Part shown: piece after piece, positions 44,751-55,212 of the stretch | Layout: every line of letters starts with the position of its first letter | How positions within the stretch are numbered: the first letter of the stretch is position 1 | From: Mycobacterium intracellulare ATCC 13950 | Lineage (GTDB): Bacteria; Actinomycetota; Actinomycetes; Mycobacteriales; Mycobacteriaceae | Reading direction: 5' to 3' | Assembly (NCBI RefSeq): GCF_000277125.1 | Contig: NC_016946.1 | Location: forward strand, 4,588,001-4,652,000 | Length of the DNA stretch: 64,000 nucleotides | Position numbers and translations under genes: made by a program | The notes under the pieces: generated by a model | Told to the model about the DNA's origin: nothing | The model's database searches: none | The model's input: only the letters and a program-made list of their open reading frames with translations

Positions 44751-47700
44751 ATGCCGCTTCATCTGCACCGCGCCGAGCGCACCGATCTGTTGGCCGACGG
44801 GCTCGGCGCTCTGCTGGCCGATCCCCCGGCCGACCCGTTCGCCCCCGAGCTCGTCGTGGTCCCGGCGCGCGGGGTGGAGCGCTGGCTGAGCCAGCGGCTG
44901 TCGCACGTGCTCGGTCGGGCCCGCGGCGGCGGGGTTTCCGGCGGGGTGTGCGCCGGGGTTTCGTTCCGCAGCCCCGGCTCGCTGATTGCCGAGATCGCCG
45001 GCACCGCCGACGACGATCCGTGGTCGCCGGAGGCCATGGCGTGGCCCCTCCTGGAGGCGATCGACCACTCGCTGGACGAACCGTGGTGCCGCCCGCTGGC
45101 GACCCATGTCGGTCACTTCCACACTGGCGCGGAGGCCGAGCTGCGCCGGGGGCGGCGGTATGAGGTGGCGCGCCGGTTGGCCGGGCTGTTCGCCTCCTAC
45201 GCACGGCAGCGCCCGCAACTGCTGATCGACTGGCTGGGCGGCGACCCGGGCGATCTCGACGAGGACCTGCGTTGGCAGCCGGAGCTGTGGCGGGCGCTGG
45301 TGTCGCGGGTCGCGGCCGATCCCCCGCACATTCGCCACGCCAAGACCCTCGCGCGGCTGTCCGAGGCGCCCAGTGACCTGCCCGCGCGGCTGTCGCTGTT
45401 CGGGCACACCCGGTTGTCGCGCACCGACTCCGAGCTGCTGGCCGCCCTGGCCATCCACCACGAGCTGCACCTGTGGCTGCCGCACCCCAGCGACCGGCTG
45501 TGGCGCGCGCTGGCCGGCACGCGCGGGGCGATCCCCCGCCGCGAGGACACCAGCCACCGCGCCGTGGGCCACCCGCTGCTCGCCACCCTGGGGCGGGACC
45601 TGCGCGAGCTGCAGCGCGGCCTGCCGGCGGACGCGCAGACCGACGAATACCTGCCCGGCGAGGCGCGCCCGGACACGCTGCTCGGCTGGGTGCAGTCCGA
45701 CATCGCCGCCAACGCCGTGCGGCCGCGGGGGCGCGCGCGGGCCGACGACGACCGGTCGGTCCAGATCCACAACTGCCACGGCCCGGCCCGCCAGGTCGAT
45801 GTGCTGCGCGAGGTGCTGCTCGGCCTGCTGGCCGACGACCCGACGCTCGAACCGCGCGACATCCTGGTGATGTGCCCGGACATCGAAACCTATGCGCCGC
45901 TGATCGTGGCCGACTTCGGACTCGGCGACGTGGTGCACGGCGCGCATCCCGCCCACCAGCTACGGGTGCGCCTGGCGGATCGCTCACTGGTCCAGACCAA
46001 TTCGCTGCTGGCTGTGGCCTCCCAATTGCTGGGGCTCGCCGGCGGCAGGGTGACGGCCACCGAGGTGCTCAACCTGGCACAGGCCGCCCCGGTGCGCGCC
46101 CGGTTCGGGTTCACCGACGACGATCTGGAGGCCATCACCCGCTGGGTGCGGCAGGCCAACATCCGGTGGGGATTGGACCAGGAGCACCGGCGGCCCTACC
46201 ACGTCGACTTCGTGCACAACACCTGGCGTTTCGGCATCGACCGGATATTGGCCGGCGTCGCGATGTCCGACGATTCGAACGCATGGATCGACGCGACGCT
46301 GCCGCTCGACGACGTGAGCAGCAACCGGGTCCCGTTGGCCGGCCAGTTCGCCGAATTCGTCGCCCGGCTGCACCACGTGGTCGACTCCCTCACCGGCACA
46401 AGGACATTGACCGAGTGGCTGGCCACCCTCGCCGGCGCCATCGCCTCGTTGACGCGGGTGCACGAGTCCGAGGAGTGGCAGACCGGTCAGGTGCAACGGG
46501 AGTTCGCCGCGGTCCTGGCGCAGGCCGGGTCACGGGGCGGCACGGTGCTGCGACTGCCCGACATCCGCGCACTGCTGACCCGGCACCTCGCCGGGCGCCC
46601 GACGCGGGCCAACTTCCGCACCGGCACGCTGACGGTGTGCACCATGGTCCCGATGCGCTCGGTCCCCCACCGGGTGGTGTGCCTGGTCGGCCTGGACGAC
46701 GGGCTGTTCCCGCGTCTCGGTGTCGTCGACGGGGACGACGCGCTGGCCCGCCGCCCGATGACCGGGGAACGCGACATCCGTTCGGAGGACCGGCAATTGC
46801 TGCTCGACGCGATCGGCGCCGCCACCGAGAAACTGGTGATCACCTACACCGGCGCCAATGAATATTCGGGGCAGCCGCGCCCACCCGCCGTGCCGCTGGC
46901 CGAATTGCTGGACGCCCTCGACGTGACGACGCCGACGAAGGTGCGCCACCGCATCGTGATCGAGCATCCGTTGCAGCCGTTCGACATTCGCAACGTCATC
47001 CCCGGCGAACTGGTGCCGAAGGTGCCGTTCAGTTTCGACCCCACGGTGCTGCGCGCGGCGCGCGCGGCCAGCGGCGAACACACCGAACAACCCAAATTCG
47101 TTGCGGCGCTGCTGCCGCCCCCGCCGGCCGACGACGTCAACCTCGCCGACCTCGTCGGCTTCTTCAAAGACCCGGTGAAGGGCTTCTTCCGCGCCCTGGA
47201 ATTCACGCTGCCCTACGACGTCGACGGCGTGCAGGATGCCATGCCGGTCGACATCAACGGCCTCGAGGAGTGGACCGTCGGCGACCGGATGCTGGGTGAC
47301 ATCCTGCGCGGGATGAGCCCCGATGACGCGCGGCAAGCCGAGTGGCGCCGCGGCACACTGCCCCCCGGCCAGCTGGGCTGGCGCAAGGTCACCGAGATCC
47401 GCGACCAGGCCGCCGCGCTGGCGCTCGAGGCGCTGCGGCATCGGCAAGACCACCGATCGGCCGCCGCCTATGACGTCGACGTCGATCTGGGCGCCGGTCG
47501 CCGACTCACCGGCACGGTGTCGCCGGTCTATGACGACGCCCTGGTCTCGGTGACCTATTCGAGGCTGGACGGCAAGCACCTGCTCGAATCGTGGATTCCG
47601 TTGCTGGCGTTGGCCGCTCACGACCCCGTCCGCGACTGGTCGGCGGTGTGCATCGGCCGGATGCGCCGCGGCAGAAGCATCCGGGTCGAGGGGCTGGGGC

Positions 47701-48053
47701 CACCGGACGGCGATCCCGTCGAGGTGCTGCGCGAGCTGGTGACGATCTACGACGCGGGACGGCGGGAACCGATTCCGTTGCCCATCAAGACGTCCTACGC
47801 GTGGGCGGCGGCCCGGCACGGCGGCGACGACCCGGCGGCCGAGGCGCGGCGCCGGTGGAAGACCAGCGACCGCTTCCCGGGTGAGGACCAGGCGCCGGCG
47901 CACGTGCGGGCGTGGGGGCGCGGCGCGCCGTTGGACGATCTGATGCAACCGGTGCGGCCGGGCGAGGAGTGCGACGGCGAGGACAACCGGCTCGGCGCGT
48001 ATGCGGCCCGGCTGTGGCTGCCGATGCTGCGCGCCGAGCGGAAGCTCATCTGA
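44751..48053 (+). CDS. recC: Exonuclease V subunit RecC
   Basis: A 1100-residue RecC, the subunit that reads Chi-like sites in RecBCD. The N-terminus is MPLHLHRAERTDLLADGLGA, followed by the inactive helicase/nuclease-like layout typical of RecC (PGSLIAEIAG, RLSLFGHTRLSRTDSELLAA, RQVDVLREVLLGLLADD, GLDDGLFPRLG). No intact Walker motifs are expected. It overlaps recB by 1 nt. In mycobacteria RecBCD serves single-strand annealing while AdnAB resects for homologous recombination. Confidence 0.95.
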   Translation: MPLHLHRAERTDLLADGLGALLADPPADPFAPELVVVPARGVERWLSQRLSHVLGRARGGGVSGGVCAGVSFRSPGSLIAEIAGTADDDPWSPEAMAWPLLEAIDHSLDEPWCRPLATHVGHFHTGAEAELRRGRRYEVARRLAGLFASYARQRPQLLIDWLGGDPGDLDEDLRWQPELWRALVSRVAADPPHIRHAKTLARLSEAPSDLPARLSLFGHTRLSRTDSELLAALAIHHELHLWLPHPSDRLWRALAGTRGAIPRREDTSHRAVGHPLLATLGRDLRELQRGLPADAQTDEYLPGEARPDTLLGWVQSDIAANAVRPRGRARADDDRSVQIHNCHGPARQVDVLREVLLGLLADDPTLEPRDILVMCPDIETYAPLIVADFGLGDVVHGAHPAHQLRVRLADRSLVQTNSLLAVASQLLGLAGGRVTATEVLNLAQAAPVRARFGFTDDDLEAITRWVRQANIRWGLDQEHRRPYHVDFVHNTWRFGIDRILAGVAMSDDSNAWIDATLPLDDVSSNRVPLAGQFAEFVARLHHVVDSLTGTRTLTEWLATLAGAIASLTRVHESEEWQTGQVQREFAAVLAQAGSRGGTVLRLPDIRALLTRHLAGRPTRANFRTGTLTVCTMVPMRSVPHRVVCLVGLDDGLFPRLGVVDGDDALARRPMTGERDIRSEDRQLLLDAIGAATEKLVITYTGANEYSGQPRPPAVPLAELLDALDVTTPTKVRHRIVIEHPLQPFDIRNVIPGELVPKVPFSFDPTVLRAARAASGEHTEQPKFVAALLPPPPADDVNLADLVGFFKDPVKGFFRALEFTLPYDVDGVQDAMPVDINGLEEWTVGDRMLGDILRGMSPDDARQAEWRRGTLPPGQLGWRKVTEIRDQAAALALEALRHRQDHRSAAAYDVDVDLGAGRRLTGTVSPVYDDALVSVTYSRLDGKHLLESWIPLLALAAHDPVRDWSAVCIGRMRRGRSIRVEGLGPPDGDPVEVLRELVTIYDAGRREPIPLPIKTSYAWAAARHGGDDPAAEARRRWKTSDRFPGEDQAPAHVRAWGRGAPLDDLMQPVRPGEECDGEDNRLGAYAARLWLPMLRAERKLI

Positions 48054-51000
48054 TGCAGCGCTTCGACCTGTTGGGCCCGCTGCCGGCCGAGCGCTCCACC
48101 ACCGTGCTGGAGGCCAGCGCGGGCACCGGCAAGACGTTCGCGTTGGCGGGCCTGGTGACGCGGTATCTCGCCGACGGCGCGGCGAGCCTCGATCAGATGC
48201 TGCTCATCACGTTCGGCCGCGCCGCCAGCCAGGAACTGCGGGAACGTGTCCGCTGCCAAATCGTCGACGCGGTAAGGGCTTTCGCCGACCCGTCGACGGT
48301 CGGCGACAACCAGCTGGTGGCGTACCTGCTGGACGGCACCGACGATCAGCGCGCGGCGCGCCGACAGCGTCTCCGCGACGCGCTGGCCGGCTTCGACGCG
48401 GCGACCATCGCCACCACCCACCAGTTCTGCCAGCTGGTGCTGCGCTCGCTCGGCGTGGCCGGCGACACCGCCGCCAGCGTGACCCTGCTCGATAGCCTCG
48501 ACGACCTGGTGACCGAGATCGTCGACGACCTCTACCTGGCGCACTTCGGGCAGGAGCGCGACGACCCGGCGCTGCACTACTCCGAGGCGCTGCGGCTGGC
48601 CCGCGAGGTGGTCAACAACCCGTCGACCCAGCTGCGGCCGCGCGACCCGGACCCCGATTCGCGGGCCGCCGTCTGCCTCCGGTTCGCCAATGACGTTCTG
48701 GCCGAGCTTGATACGCGCAAGCGCCGGCTGGGCGTCCTCGGCTATGACGACCTGCTGACCCGACTGGCCGACGCGCTGGCCACCGACGGCTCCCCCGCCC
48801 GGCTGCGGATGCACCAGCGTTGGCCGATCGTCATGGTCGACGAATTCCAGGACACCGACCCGGTGCAATGGCAGGTCATCGACCGCGCGTTCAGCGGGCG
48901 CTCCACGGTGATCCTGATCGGCGACCCCAAACAGGCGATCTATGCGTTTCGCGGGGGCGACATCGTGACCTACCTGCGGGCGGCCCAGACGGCCGGCGAG
49001 CGCAAGACGCTGGACATTAACTGGCGCAGCGATTCCGCGCTCGTGGCGCGGCTGCAGGTGGTGCTGCGCGGCGCCCAGCTCGGTGACCCCGCGATCGTGG
49101 TGAACGATGTCGGCGCGCATCACCGCGGCCACCGGCTCGCCGGCGCGCCCCGCAACGACCCGTTCCGGTTGCGCGTCGTGTCGCGAAAAACCCTGGGGCG
49201 CCGCGGCGTTCAAAACCTGCCCATCGACGAGCTGCGCGAGCACATCGGCGCCGACCTCGCCGCCGACATCCGCGCCCTGCTCGCCGCCGGCGCCACGTTC
49301 GACGGCGAGCCCCTGCAGGCCCGCGACATCGCGGTCATCGTGGAACGGCACCGGGACGCGCACGCCTGCTTCAAGGCCCTGTGCGACGCCGGCGTTCCCG
49401 CGGTCTACACCGGCAACACCGACGTGTTCACCTCCGAGGCCGCCGAGGACTGGTTGTGCCTGCTGGAGGCCTTCGACCAACCGCATCGGCCCGGCATGGT
49501 CCGCGCCGCCGCGGCGACGATGTTCTTCGGCGAGACGGCCCAAACGCTGGCGGCCGGCGGGGACGCCCTGACGGACCGGATCGCGAAAACGCTGCGGGAG
49601 TGGGCCGGTCACGCCCGGGAACGCGGCGTCGCGGCCATCTTCGAGGCCGCCCAGCTGCTGGGGATGCGCGATCGCGTGCTCGGCTGGCGGGGCGGTGAGC
49701 GGCACATGACCGACCTGGCGCACGTCACCCAGCTGCTGCAGGAGGTCGCCCACCGCGAGCATTACGGACTGCCGGCGCTGCGCGACTGGCTGCGCCGGCA
49801 ACGCGACGAGCGCGGCGGCGCCCCCGAACGCAACCGCCGGCTCGACAGCGATGCCGCCGCCGTGCAGATCATGACCGTCTTCGTCAGCAAGGGCCTGCAA
49901 TATCCGATCGTGTACCTGCCGTTCGCGTTCAACCGCAACACCCAGGACAGCGACGTGGTGCTGTTCCACGACGAGGACGGCACGCGTTGCCTGCACGTCG
50001 GCGGCAAGGACAGCCCCGACTTCAAAACCGTTGAGCGGCTGGGCCGTAAAGAGGATGCCAGCGACGACAGCAGGCTGACCTACGTCGCGTTGACCCGGGC
50101 GCAGGCACAGGTGGTGGCCTGGTGGTCACCGGCGTACTTCGAGCCCAACGGCGGCCTGTCGCGGCTGCTACGCGGGCGCCGGCCCGGCGACCCGGTCGTT
50201 CCGGACCGATGCGAACCCGCGAAGGTCTCCGACGATGACGCACTGGCCCGGTTGCGCGAATGGGAGGCCGCGGGCGGGCCCGTCATCGAGGACTCGGTGG
50301 TGGCGCCCGCCCCGTCGCTGCCGCCGGCGCCGGTGCCCCGGCACCTGGACAGCCGCCACTTCCACCGCGCCATCGACACCACGTGGCGGCGCACCTCCTA
50401 TTCGGGACTGATCCGGGTGGCCCAGGCCAGCGGGGTCGGCAGCGAGCCCGACGTCGCCGGGCTCGACGACGAGGTCGGCGATATCCCGTTGTCCTCCCCG
50501 GCCGCCGGGCCGGACGTGCCCTCGCCGATGGCGGACCTTCCGGCGGGCGCGACGTTCGGCTCCCTGGTCCACGCCGTGCTGGAGACGGCCGACCCGTTCG
50601 CCGCGGATCTGGCCGCCGAGCTCGAAGAGCACATCCGGGAGCATTCGGCGTGGTGGCCGGTCGCCGCGACCCCCGAGGAGCTGGCCGCGGCGATGGTGCC
50701 GATGCACGACACCCCGCTGGGACCGCTGGCGGACGGGTTGACGCTGCGCCGCATCGGGCTCTCGGATCGGTTGCGGGAACTGGACTTCGAGCTTCCGCTG
50801 GCCGGCGGCGATCGGCCGTCGGTGGGGCCGGAGGCCCGCCTGGCGGACCTGGCGCCGCTGCTGCGCGAGCACCTGCCGCCCGACGATCCGCTGGTGTCGT
50901 ATGCCGACCGGCTGACGGACCGGGCGCTCGGTGACCAGTCGTTGCGCGGGTACCTCACCGGCTCGATCGACGCCGTGCTCCGGATTCCCGACGGCGCGGG

Positions 51001-51355
51001 GCACCGCTTCGTGGTGGTGGACTACAAGACCAACCTGCTCGGGGATCCCGAGCGGCCGCTGACCGCCGCCGACTACGACCGGCCGCGGATGGCGGAGGCG
51101 ATGCTGCACTCGGACTATCCGCTGCAGGCGTTGCTGTACTGCGCGGTGCTGCACCGGTTCCTGCGGTGGCGGATACGCGATTACGACCCGGACCGGCACC
51201 TCGGCGGTGTGCTCTACCTGTTCGTGCGCGGCATGTGCGGCGCGGACACCCCGGTGCGCGACGGGCACCCGTGCGGCGTCTTCAGTTGGCGGCCACCGCC
51301 GTCGTTGATCTCGGCCCTGTCGGACCTGCTCGACGCCCGGACGGTGCCGGCATGA
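48053..51355 (+). CDS. recB: Exonuclease V subunit RecB
   Basis: A 1100-residue helicase-nuclease. Walker A ASAGTGKT is at 21-28, the Walker B region IVMVDEFQDTDPVQWQVIDR, and the UvrD-like motif DPKQAIYAFRGGDIVTYL. Motif KGLQYPIVYLPF and motif VI YVALTRAQAQ are intact. The C-terminal RecB nuclease motif VVVDYKTNLLGD (Asp near residue 990) is present. Its start shares a base with the recC stop, and its end overlaps recD by 4 nt. Confidence 0.96.
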   Translation: MQRFDLLGPLPAERSTTVLEASAGTGKTFALAGLVTRYLADGAASLDQMLLITFGRAASQELRERVRCQIVDAVRAFADPSTVGDNQLVAYLLDGTDDQRAARRQRLRDALAGFDAATIATTHQFCQLVLRSLGVAGDTAASVTLLDSLDDLVTEIVDDLYLAHFGQERDDPALHYSEALRLAREVVNNPSTQLRPRDPDPDSRAAVCLRFANDVLAELDTRKRRLGVLGYDDLLTRLADALATDGSPARLRMHQRWPIVMVDEFQDTDPVQWQVIDRAFSGRSTVILIGDPKQAIYAFRGGDIVTYLRAAQTAGERKTLDINWRSDSALVARLQVVLRGAQLGDPAIVVNDVGAHHRGHRLAGAPRNDPFRLRVVSRKTLGRRGVQNLPIDELREHIGADLAADIRALLAAGATFDGEPLQARDIAVIVERHRDAHACFKALCDAGVPAVYTGNTDVFTSEAAEDWLCLLEAFDQPHRPGMVRAAAATMFFGETAQTLAAGGDALTDRIAKTLREWAGHARERGVAAIFEAAQLLGMRDRVLGWRGGERHMTDLAHVTQLLQEVAHREHYGLPALRDWLRRQRDERGGAPERNRRLDSDAAAVQIMTVFVSKGLQYPIVYLPFAFNRNTQDSDVVLFHDEDGTRCLHVGGKDSPDFKTVERLGRKEDASDDSRLTYVALTRAQAQVVAWWSPAYFEPNGGLSRLLRGRRPGDPVVPDRCEPAKVSDDDALARLREWEAAGGPVIEDSVVAPAPSLPPAPVPRHLDSRHFHRAIDTTWRRTSYSGLIRVAQASGVGSEPDVAGLDDEVGDIPLSSPAAGPDVPSPMADLPAGATFGSLVHAVLETADPFAADLAAELEEHIREHSAWWPVAATPEELAAAMVPMHDTPLGPLADGLTLRRIGLSDRLRELDFELPLAGGDRPSVGPEARLADLAPLLREHLPPDDPLVSYADRLTDRALGDQSLRGYLTGSIDAVLRIPDGAGHRFVVVDYKTNLLGDPERPLTAADYDRPRMAEAMLHSDYPLQALLYCAVLHRFLRWRIRDYDPDRHLGGVLYLFVRGMCGADTPVRDGHPCGVFSWRPPPSLISALSDLLDARTVPA

Positions 51356-53073
51356 CGGCGGAGGTGATGTTCGCGACCGGATTGCTGCGCACGTTCACCG
51401 ATGCCGGCGTCTTCGAGGCGGCGGACGTGCATGTGGCGCAACGGCTTACCGCGCTCACCGGCGAGTCCGACGAACGGGTGGCCCTAGCGGTCGCGCTGGT
51501 GGTACGCGCGCTGCGGGGCGGTTCGGTCTGCGTCGATCTCCGCGCGGCGCCCGGGCTGCTCGGCGACGCCGACCTGCCGTGGCCCGGCGCCGACGACTGG
51601 CTGGCGGCGGTGCGGGCCAGCGCGTTGCTCGGGCCGCCTCCGGTGCTGCGGTTTTTCGGCGATCTGCTGTACTTCGACCGGTACTGGCTCGAGGAGGAGC
51701 AGGTGTGCACCGACCTGCTGGCCTTGTCGGCGCCGCCGGTCGGCATCGAATCGTCCAGTTACGAACGGCTTTTCGAGCCCGGGTACGAGGAGCAGCGGGC
51801 CGCCGCCGAAATCGCGGTGTCGCACGCGGTGACCGTGCTGACCGGTGGCCCCGGCACCGGCAAGACCACCACGATCGCGCGGCTGCTCGCCCTGCTCCTC
51901 GAGCATGCCGAGCGGGCCGGGATGCCGCCGCCGCGGATCGCGCTGGCCGCACCGACCGGCAAGGCGGCGGCGCGGCTGGCCGAGGCGGTGGCCGCGGGGG
52001 CCCGACGGCTCGGCGCGGCCGACCGGGCGCGGCTGGCCGGCCTGTCCGGGACCACGCTGCACCGGCTGCTGGGTCCCCGGCCGGATACGTCGGTGCGGTT
52101 CAAGCACAATCGCGCCAACCGGCTGCCGCACGACGTCATCGTGGTGGACGAGACGTCGATGGTGTCGTTGACGATGATGGCCCGGCTGGCCGAAGCGGTC
52201 CGCCCGGACTCCCGGTTGATTCTGGTCGGCGACCCGGACCAGTTGGCCTCGGTGGAGGCGGGCGCCGTGCTGGCCGACCTGGTGGACGGGCTGTCCGCCC
52301 GCGGCGACGTGCGGGTGGCCGCCCTGCGCACGCCGCACCGATACGGCACGTCGATCGGCGCGCTGGCCGAGGCGATTCGGGTCGGCGACGCGGACCGGGT
52401 GGTGGAGCTGCTGGCGGCCGGGGGCGAGCACGTCGAGTGGGTGGATGCACAGCGCCCGGCCGATCGGCTGCGCGAGGTGCTCGTCGCGCACGCGCTGCGG
52501 CTGCGGTCGGCCGCGCTCCTGGGCGCGGCCGACGAGGCGCTGGCCACGCTGGACGAACACCGGCTGCTGTGCGCGCACCGCGAGGGCCCGTATGGGGCGA
52601 CACACTGGAACACGTTGGTGCAGAAGTGGATTGCCGAGGCGACGGGGCAGCCGGCATGGTCGCAGTGGTACGCCGGGCGCCCGCTGCTGGTGACCGCCAA
52701 CGACTACGGCCTGCGGCTCTACAACGGCGACACCGGTGTGGCGGTGGCCGGCGCGGAGGGCCTGCGGGCGGTCATCGCCGGTGCCAGCGGGCCGCTAGAC
52801 TTCGCGACCAGCCGTCTCGGCGAGGTGGAGACGATGCACGCCATGACCATCCACAAGAGTCAGGGCAGCCAGGCCGACGAGGTGACCGTGCTGATACCGC
52901 CGGAGGATTCGCGACTGCTGACGCGGGAACTGTTCTACACGGCCGTGACCCGGGCGCAGACCAGGGTGCGGGTGGTGGGGCCCGAGGCCTCGGTGCGCGC
53001 GGCGATCGAGCGCCGGGCGATGCGGGCCACCGGATTGCGGCAACGGCTGCGGGCCGACGCCGCCGCGACGTGA
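51352..53073 (+). CDS. recD: Exonuclease V subunit RecD
   Basis: A 573-residue 5'-3' helicase of RecBCD. Walker A LTGGPGTGKTTT is at about 162-173. Further motifs are APTGKAAARLAEAV, TLHRLLG, VIVVDETSMVSLTMM as Walker B, LVGDPDQLASVEAGAVL, and the C-terminal AMTIHKSQGSQADEV with YTAVTRAQTRVRVVG. The length equals the mycobacterial norm. The ATG overlaps the recB stop (ATGA), and the next gene's GTG overlaps this stop (GTGA), making a tightly coupled four-gene run. Confidence 0.96.
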   Translation: MTAEVMFATGLLRTFTDAGVFEAADVHVAQRLTALTGESDERVALAVALVVRALRGGSVCVDLRAAPGLLGDADLPWPGADDWLAAVRASALLGPPPVLRFFGDLLYFDRYWLEEEQVCTDLLALSAPPVGIESSSYERLFEPGYEEQRAAAEIAVSHAVTVLTGGPGTGKTTTIARLLALLLEHAERAGMPPPRIALAAPTGKAAARLAEAVAAGARRLGAADRARLAGLSGTTLHRLLGPRPDTSVRFKHNRANRLPHDVIVVDETSMVSLTMMARLAEAVRPDSRLILVGDPDQLASVEAGAVLADLVDGLSARGDVRVAALRTPHRYGTSIGALAEAIRVGDADRVVELLAAGGEHVEWVDAQRPADRLREVLVAHALRLRSAALLGAADEALATLDEHRLLCAHREGPYGATHWNTLVQKWIAEATGQPAWSQWYAGRPLLVTANDYGLRLYNGDTGVAVAGAEGLRAVIAGASGPLDFATSRLGEVETMHAMTIHKSQGSQADEVTVLIPPEDSRLLTRELFYTAVTRAQTRVRVVGPEASVRAAIERRAMRATGLRQRLRADAAAT

Positions 53074-53825
53074 CGGACGGCGGGGGCGAGGGCGACGGTC
53101 CCGCCCCGGCGTCCCAACCCGTCTCGCGGCGGGGCCCGGTCGTGCGGCTCGCCGTGTTCGCGGCCTTTCTGGCCGTGGTGTTCTATCTGGTGGCCGTCGC
53201 GCACGTCATCGACATCGAGGAGATCCGGCGGGTGGTGTCGGCCACCGGGCCGGCGGCCCCGCTGACCTACGTCGTGGTCTCGGCGGTGGCCGGGGCGCTG
53301 TTCGTGCCGGGCTCGATTCTGGCCGCGGGCAGCGGATTGTTGTTCGGTCCGCTACTGGGCGTGTTCGTGACGCTGGGCGCGACGGTGGGCACCGCGATCG
53401 TGGCGAGTTTCGTCGGCCGGCGGGCGGGCCGCGACAGCGCCCGGGCGCTGCTGGGCGCGCAGCGCGCCGACCGCTTCGACGCCCTGATCGGGCGCCGGGG
53501 GCTGTGGGCGGTGGTCGGGCAGCGCTTCGTTCCCGGCATCTCGGACGCGCTGGCCTCGTACGCGTTCGGGGCGTTCGGAGTTCCGTTGTGGCAGATGGCC
53601 GTTGGCGCGTTCATCGGTTCGGTTCCGCGGGCCTTCGTCTACACCGCACTGGGCGCCTCGATCGGCAACCGGTCGTCGCCGCTGGCCTACGCGGCGATCG
53701 CGGTGTGGTGTGTGAGCGCCATCGTCGGCGCGTTCGCCGCCCACCGCGGGTACCGGAGATGGCGCACTCACGCCGGCCGTGACGCGGACACCGGTTCGCC
53801 AGAGCCGGGTTCCGAAGCCCGCTAG
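53070..53825 (+). CDS. VTT/DedA-type (TVP38/TMEM64) membrane protein
   Basis: A 251-residue polytopic membrane protein with a SNARE-associated VTT domain. It has an N-terminal helix VVRLAVFAAFLAVVFYLVAV, then LFVPGSILAAGSGLLFGPLL, and the reentrant/amphipathic segment VGQRFVPGISDALASYAFG. Two further helices end before a polar C-terminus. VTT proteins of the DedA superfamily act as lipid scramblases or transporters. The GTG start is inside the recD stop, so it is cotranslated with recBCD; no functional link is known. From memory it resembles Rv0625c. Confidence 0.87.
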   Translation: MTDGGGEGDGPAPASQPVSRRGPVVRLAVFAAFLAVVFYLVAVAHVIDIEEIRRVVSATGPAAPLTYVVVSAVAGALFVPGSILAAGSGLLFGPLLGVFVTLGATVGTAIVASFVGRRAGRDSARALLGAQRADRFDALIGRRGLWAVVGQRFVPGISDALASYAFGAFGVPLWQMAVGAFIGSVPRAFVYTALGASIGNRSSPLAYAAIAVWCVSAIVGAFAAHRGYRRWRTHAGRDADTGSPEPGSEAR

Positions 53826-53955
53826 CGAGTCTTGGTCGCTGGTAGGGATTAGTGCATGGCTGTCCACGGTCCAGGTGTCGGGGCATTGCGCACAAAATTC
53901 GGAGGCGGGGGTCGGGCGGCCCGGTTTTGTCGGTGGTGGCTGTGATGATGTGGTC

Positions 53956-55212
53956 ATGTCGTCGACCGCGTCCGCTGAGGCCGTGGTGGTCACTGCGAGT
54001 GACCGCCTTGAGGTGTTGTTCGGGGAGTTGGCGGAGTTGGCGGGTCAGCGCAATGCGATTGATGGGCGCATCGTGGAGATCGTCGCCGAGATCGACCGCG
54101 ACCAATTGTGCGGTGTGACCGGGGCGCGGTCGGTGCCGGCGTTGGTGGCCTGGAAGCTGGGCTGCTCGTCGGCCAACGCGCACACGCTGGCCGCGATTGC
54201 TGGCCGGCTGACGGAGTTTCCCCGCTGCGCCGCCGGCCTGCGAGAGGGTCGCCTGTCGGCCGATCAGGTCGGGGTGATCGCCGCACACGCAGGCGAGGGA
54301 TCTGATGAGCATTACGCGCAGCTGGCCGCGGTCGCCACGGTGAACCAGTTGCGTACCGCGGTCAAGCTGGAACCGCGACCGCAACCCGAACCTCGCCCCG
54401 ATCCTGGGCCCGAGCGTTCGATCACCACGACCACCGACGAGGCGGGCAGCTGTTACCGGATCAAACTTCCACACCACGACGCGGCGAAGTTCGACGCGGC
54501 GTTGGCGTCTCATCGTGAGGCGCTGATCGCCGAGTGGAAGCGCGACCACGACAATGGCGAGCACGCCGGTGCTCAGGTGCCGCCGTTGCCTACCACCGCC
54601 GACGCGTTTATGCGCCTGGTCGAGGCGGGCTGGGACGCCGAGGCCACCCGCCGCCCGCATGGCCAGCACACCACCGTCGTGGCACACCTCGACATCGAGC
54701 AGCGCGTCGCCGCGCTGCATCTGGGTCCGCTGCTGCCCGATGCCGAACGCCGCTACCTGACCTGTGATGCCACCTGTGAGGTGTGGTTCGAACGCCACGG
54801 CGAGGTCATCGGTGCCGGCCGGACCACGCGGGTGATCAATCGGCGGCTTCGCCGCGCGCTCGAGCACCGCGACCGCGCGTGCGCGGTGCCCGGCTGTGGT
54901 GCCACCCGTGGTTTGCACGCCCACCACATCCGGCACTGGGAAGACGGCGGCCCCACCGAGTTGGCCAACCTGGTGCTGGTCTGCCCCTATCACCACCGGT
55001 TGCACCACCGTGGCCTGATCACCATCACCGGACCCGCAGACGCTCTCGTGGTCACCGGCGAGGCCGGCCAAATCCTGAGCCCGGGCTCACTCGCGCACCC
55101 ACCCACCCGGCCCCCGCCCGCGGTGCCACCGTGTCCGGGACCTACCGGTGAGCGGGCCGACTGGTGGTGGTATGACCCCTTCCAACCCCAACCACCACCG
55201 ACAAACAACTAA
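53956..55212 (+). CDS. 13E12-type DUF222/HNH endonuclease protein
   Basis: A 418-residue protein of the mycobacterial 13E12 repeat family: an N-terminal DUF222 helical domain (LAELAGQRNAIDGRIVEIVA through the GRLSADQVGVIAAHA helix) and a C-terminal HNH nuclease domain. The HNH part reads CAVPGCG then RGLHAHHIRHWEDGGP and CPYHHRLHHRG, with all metal and catalytic residues present. A Pro/Arg linker (PRPQPEPRPDPGPE) separates the domains. The biological role of these repeated genes is unresolved; they behave as dispersed repeats and may be mobile. The gene stands alone, next to a gene-poor, AT-richer stretch. Confidence 0.9.
   Translation: MSSTASAEAVVVTASDRLEVLFGELAELAGQRNAIDGRIVEIVAEIDRDQLCGVTGARSVPALVAWKLGCSSANAHTLAAIAGRLTEFPRCAAGLREGRLSADQVGVIAAHAGEGSDEHYAQLAAVATVNQLRTAVKLEPRPQPEPRPDPGPERSITTTTDEAGSCYRIKLPHHDAAKFDAALASHREALIAEWKRDHDNGEHAGAQVPPLPTTADAFMRLVEAGWDAEATRRPHGQHTTVVAHLDIEQRVAALHLGPLLPDAERRYLTCDATCEVWFERHGEVIGAGRTTRVINRRLRRALEHRDRACAVPGCGATRGLHAHHIRHWEDGGPTELANLVLVCPYHHRLHHRGLITITGPADALVVTGEAGQILSPGSLAHPPTRPPPAVPPCPGPTGERADWWWYDPFQPQPPPTNN

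Noticed and set aside
47795..49996. Minus-strand frame opposite the recC-recB junction
   Set aside because: It is antisense to conserved RecB motifs and has no family resemblance.
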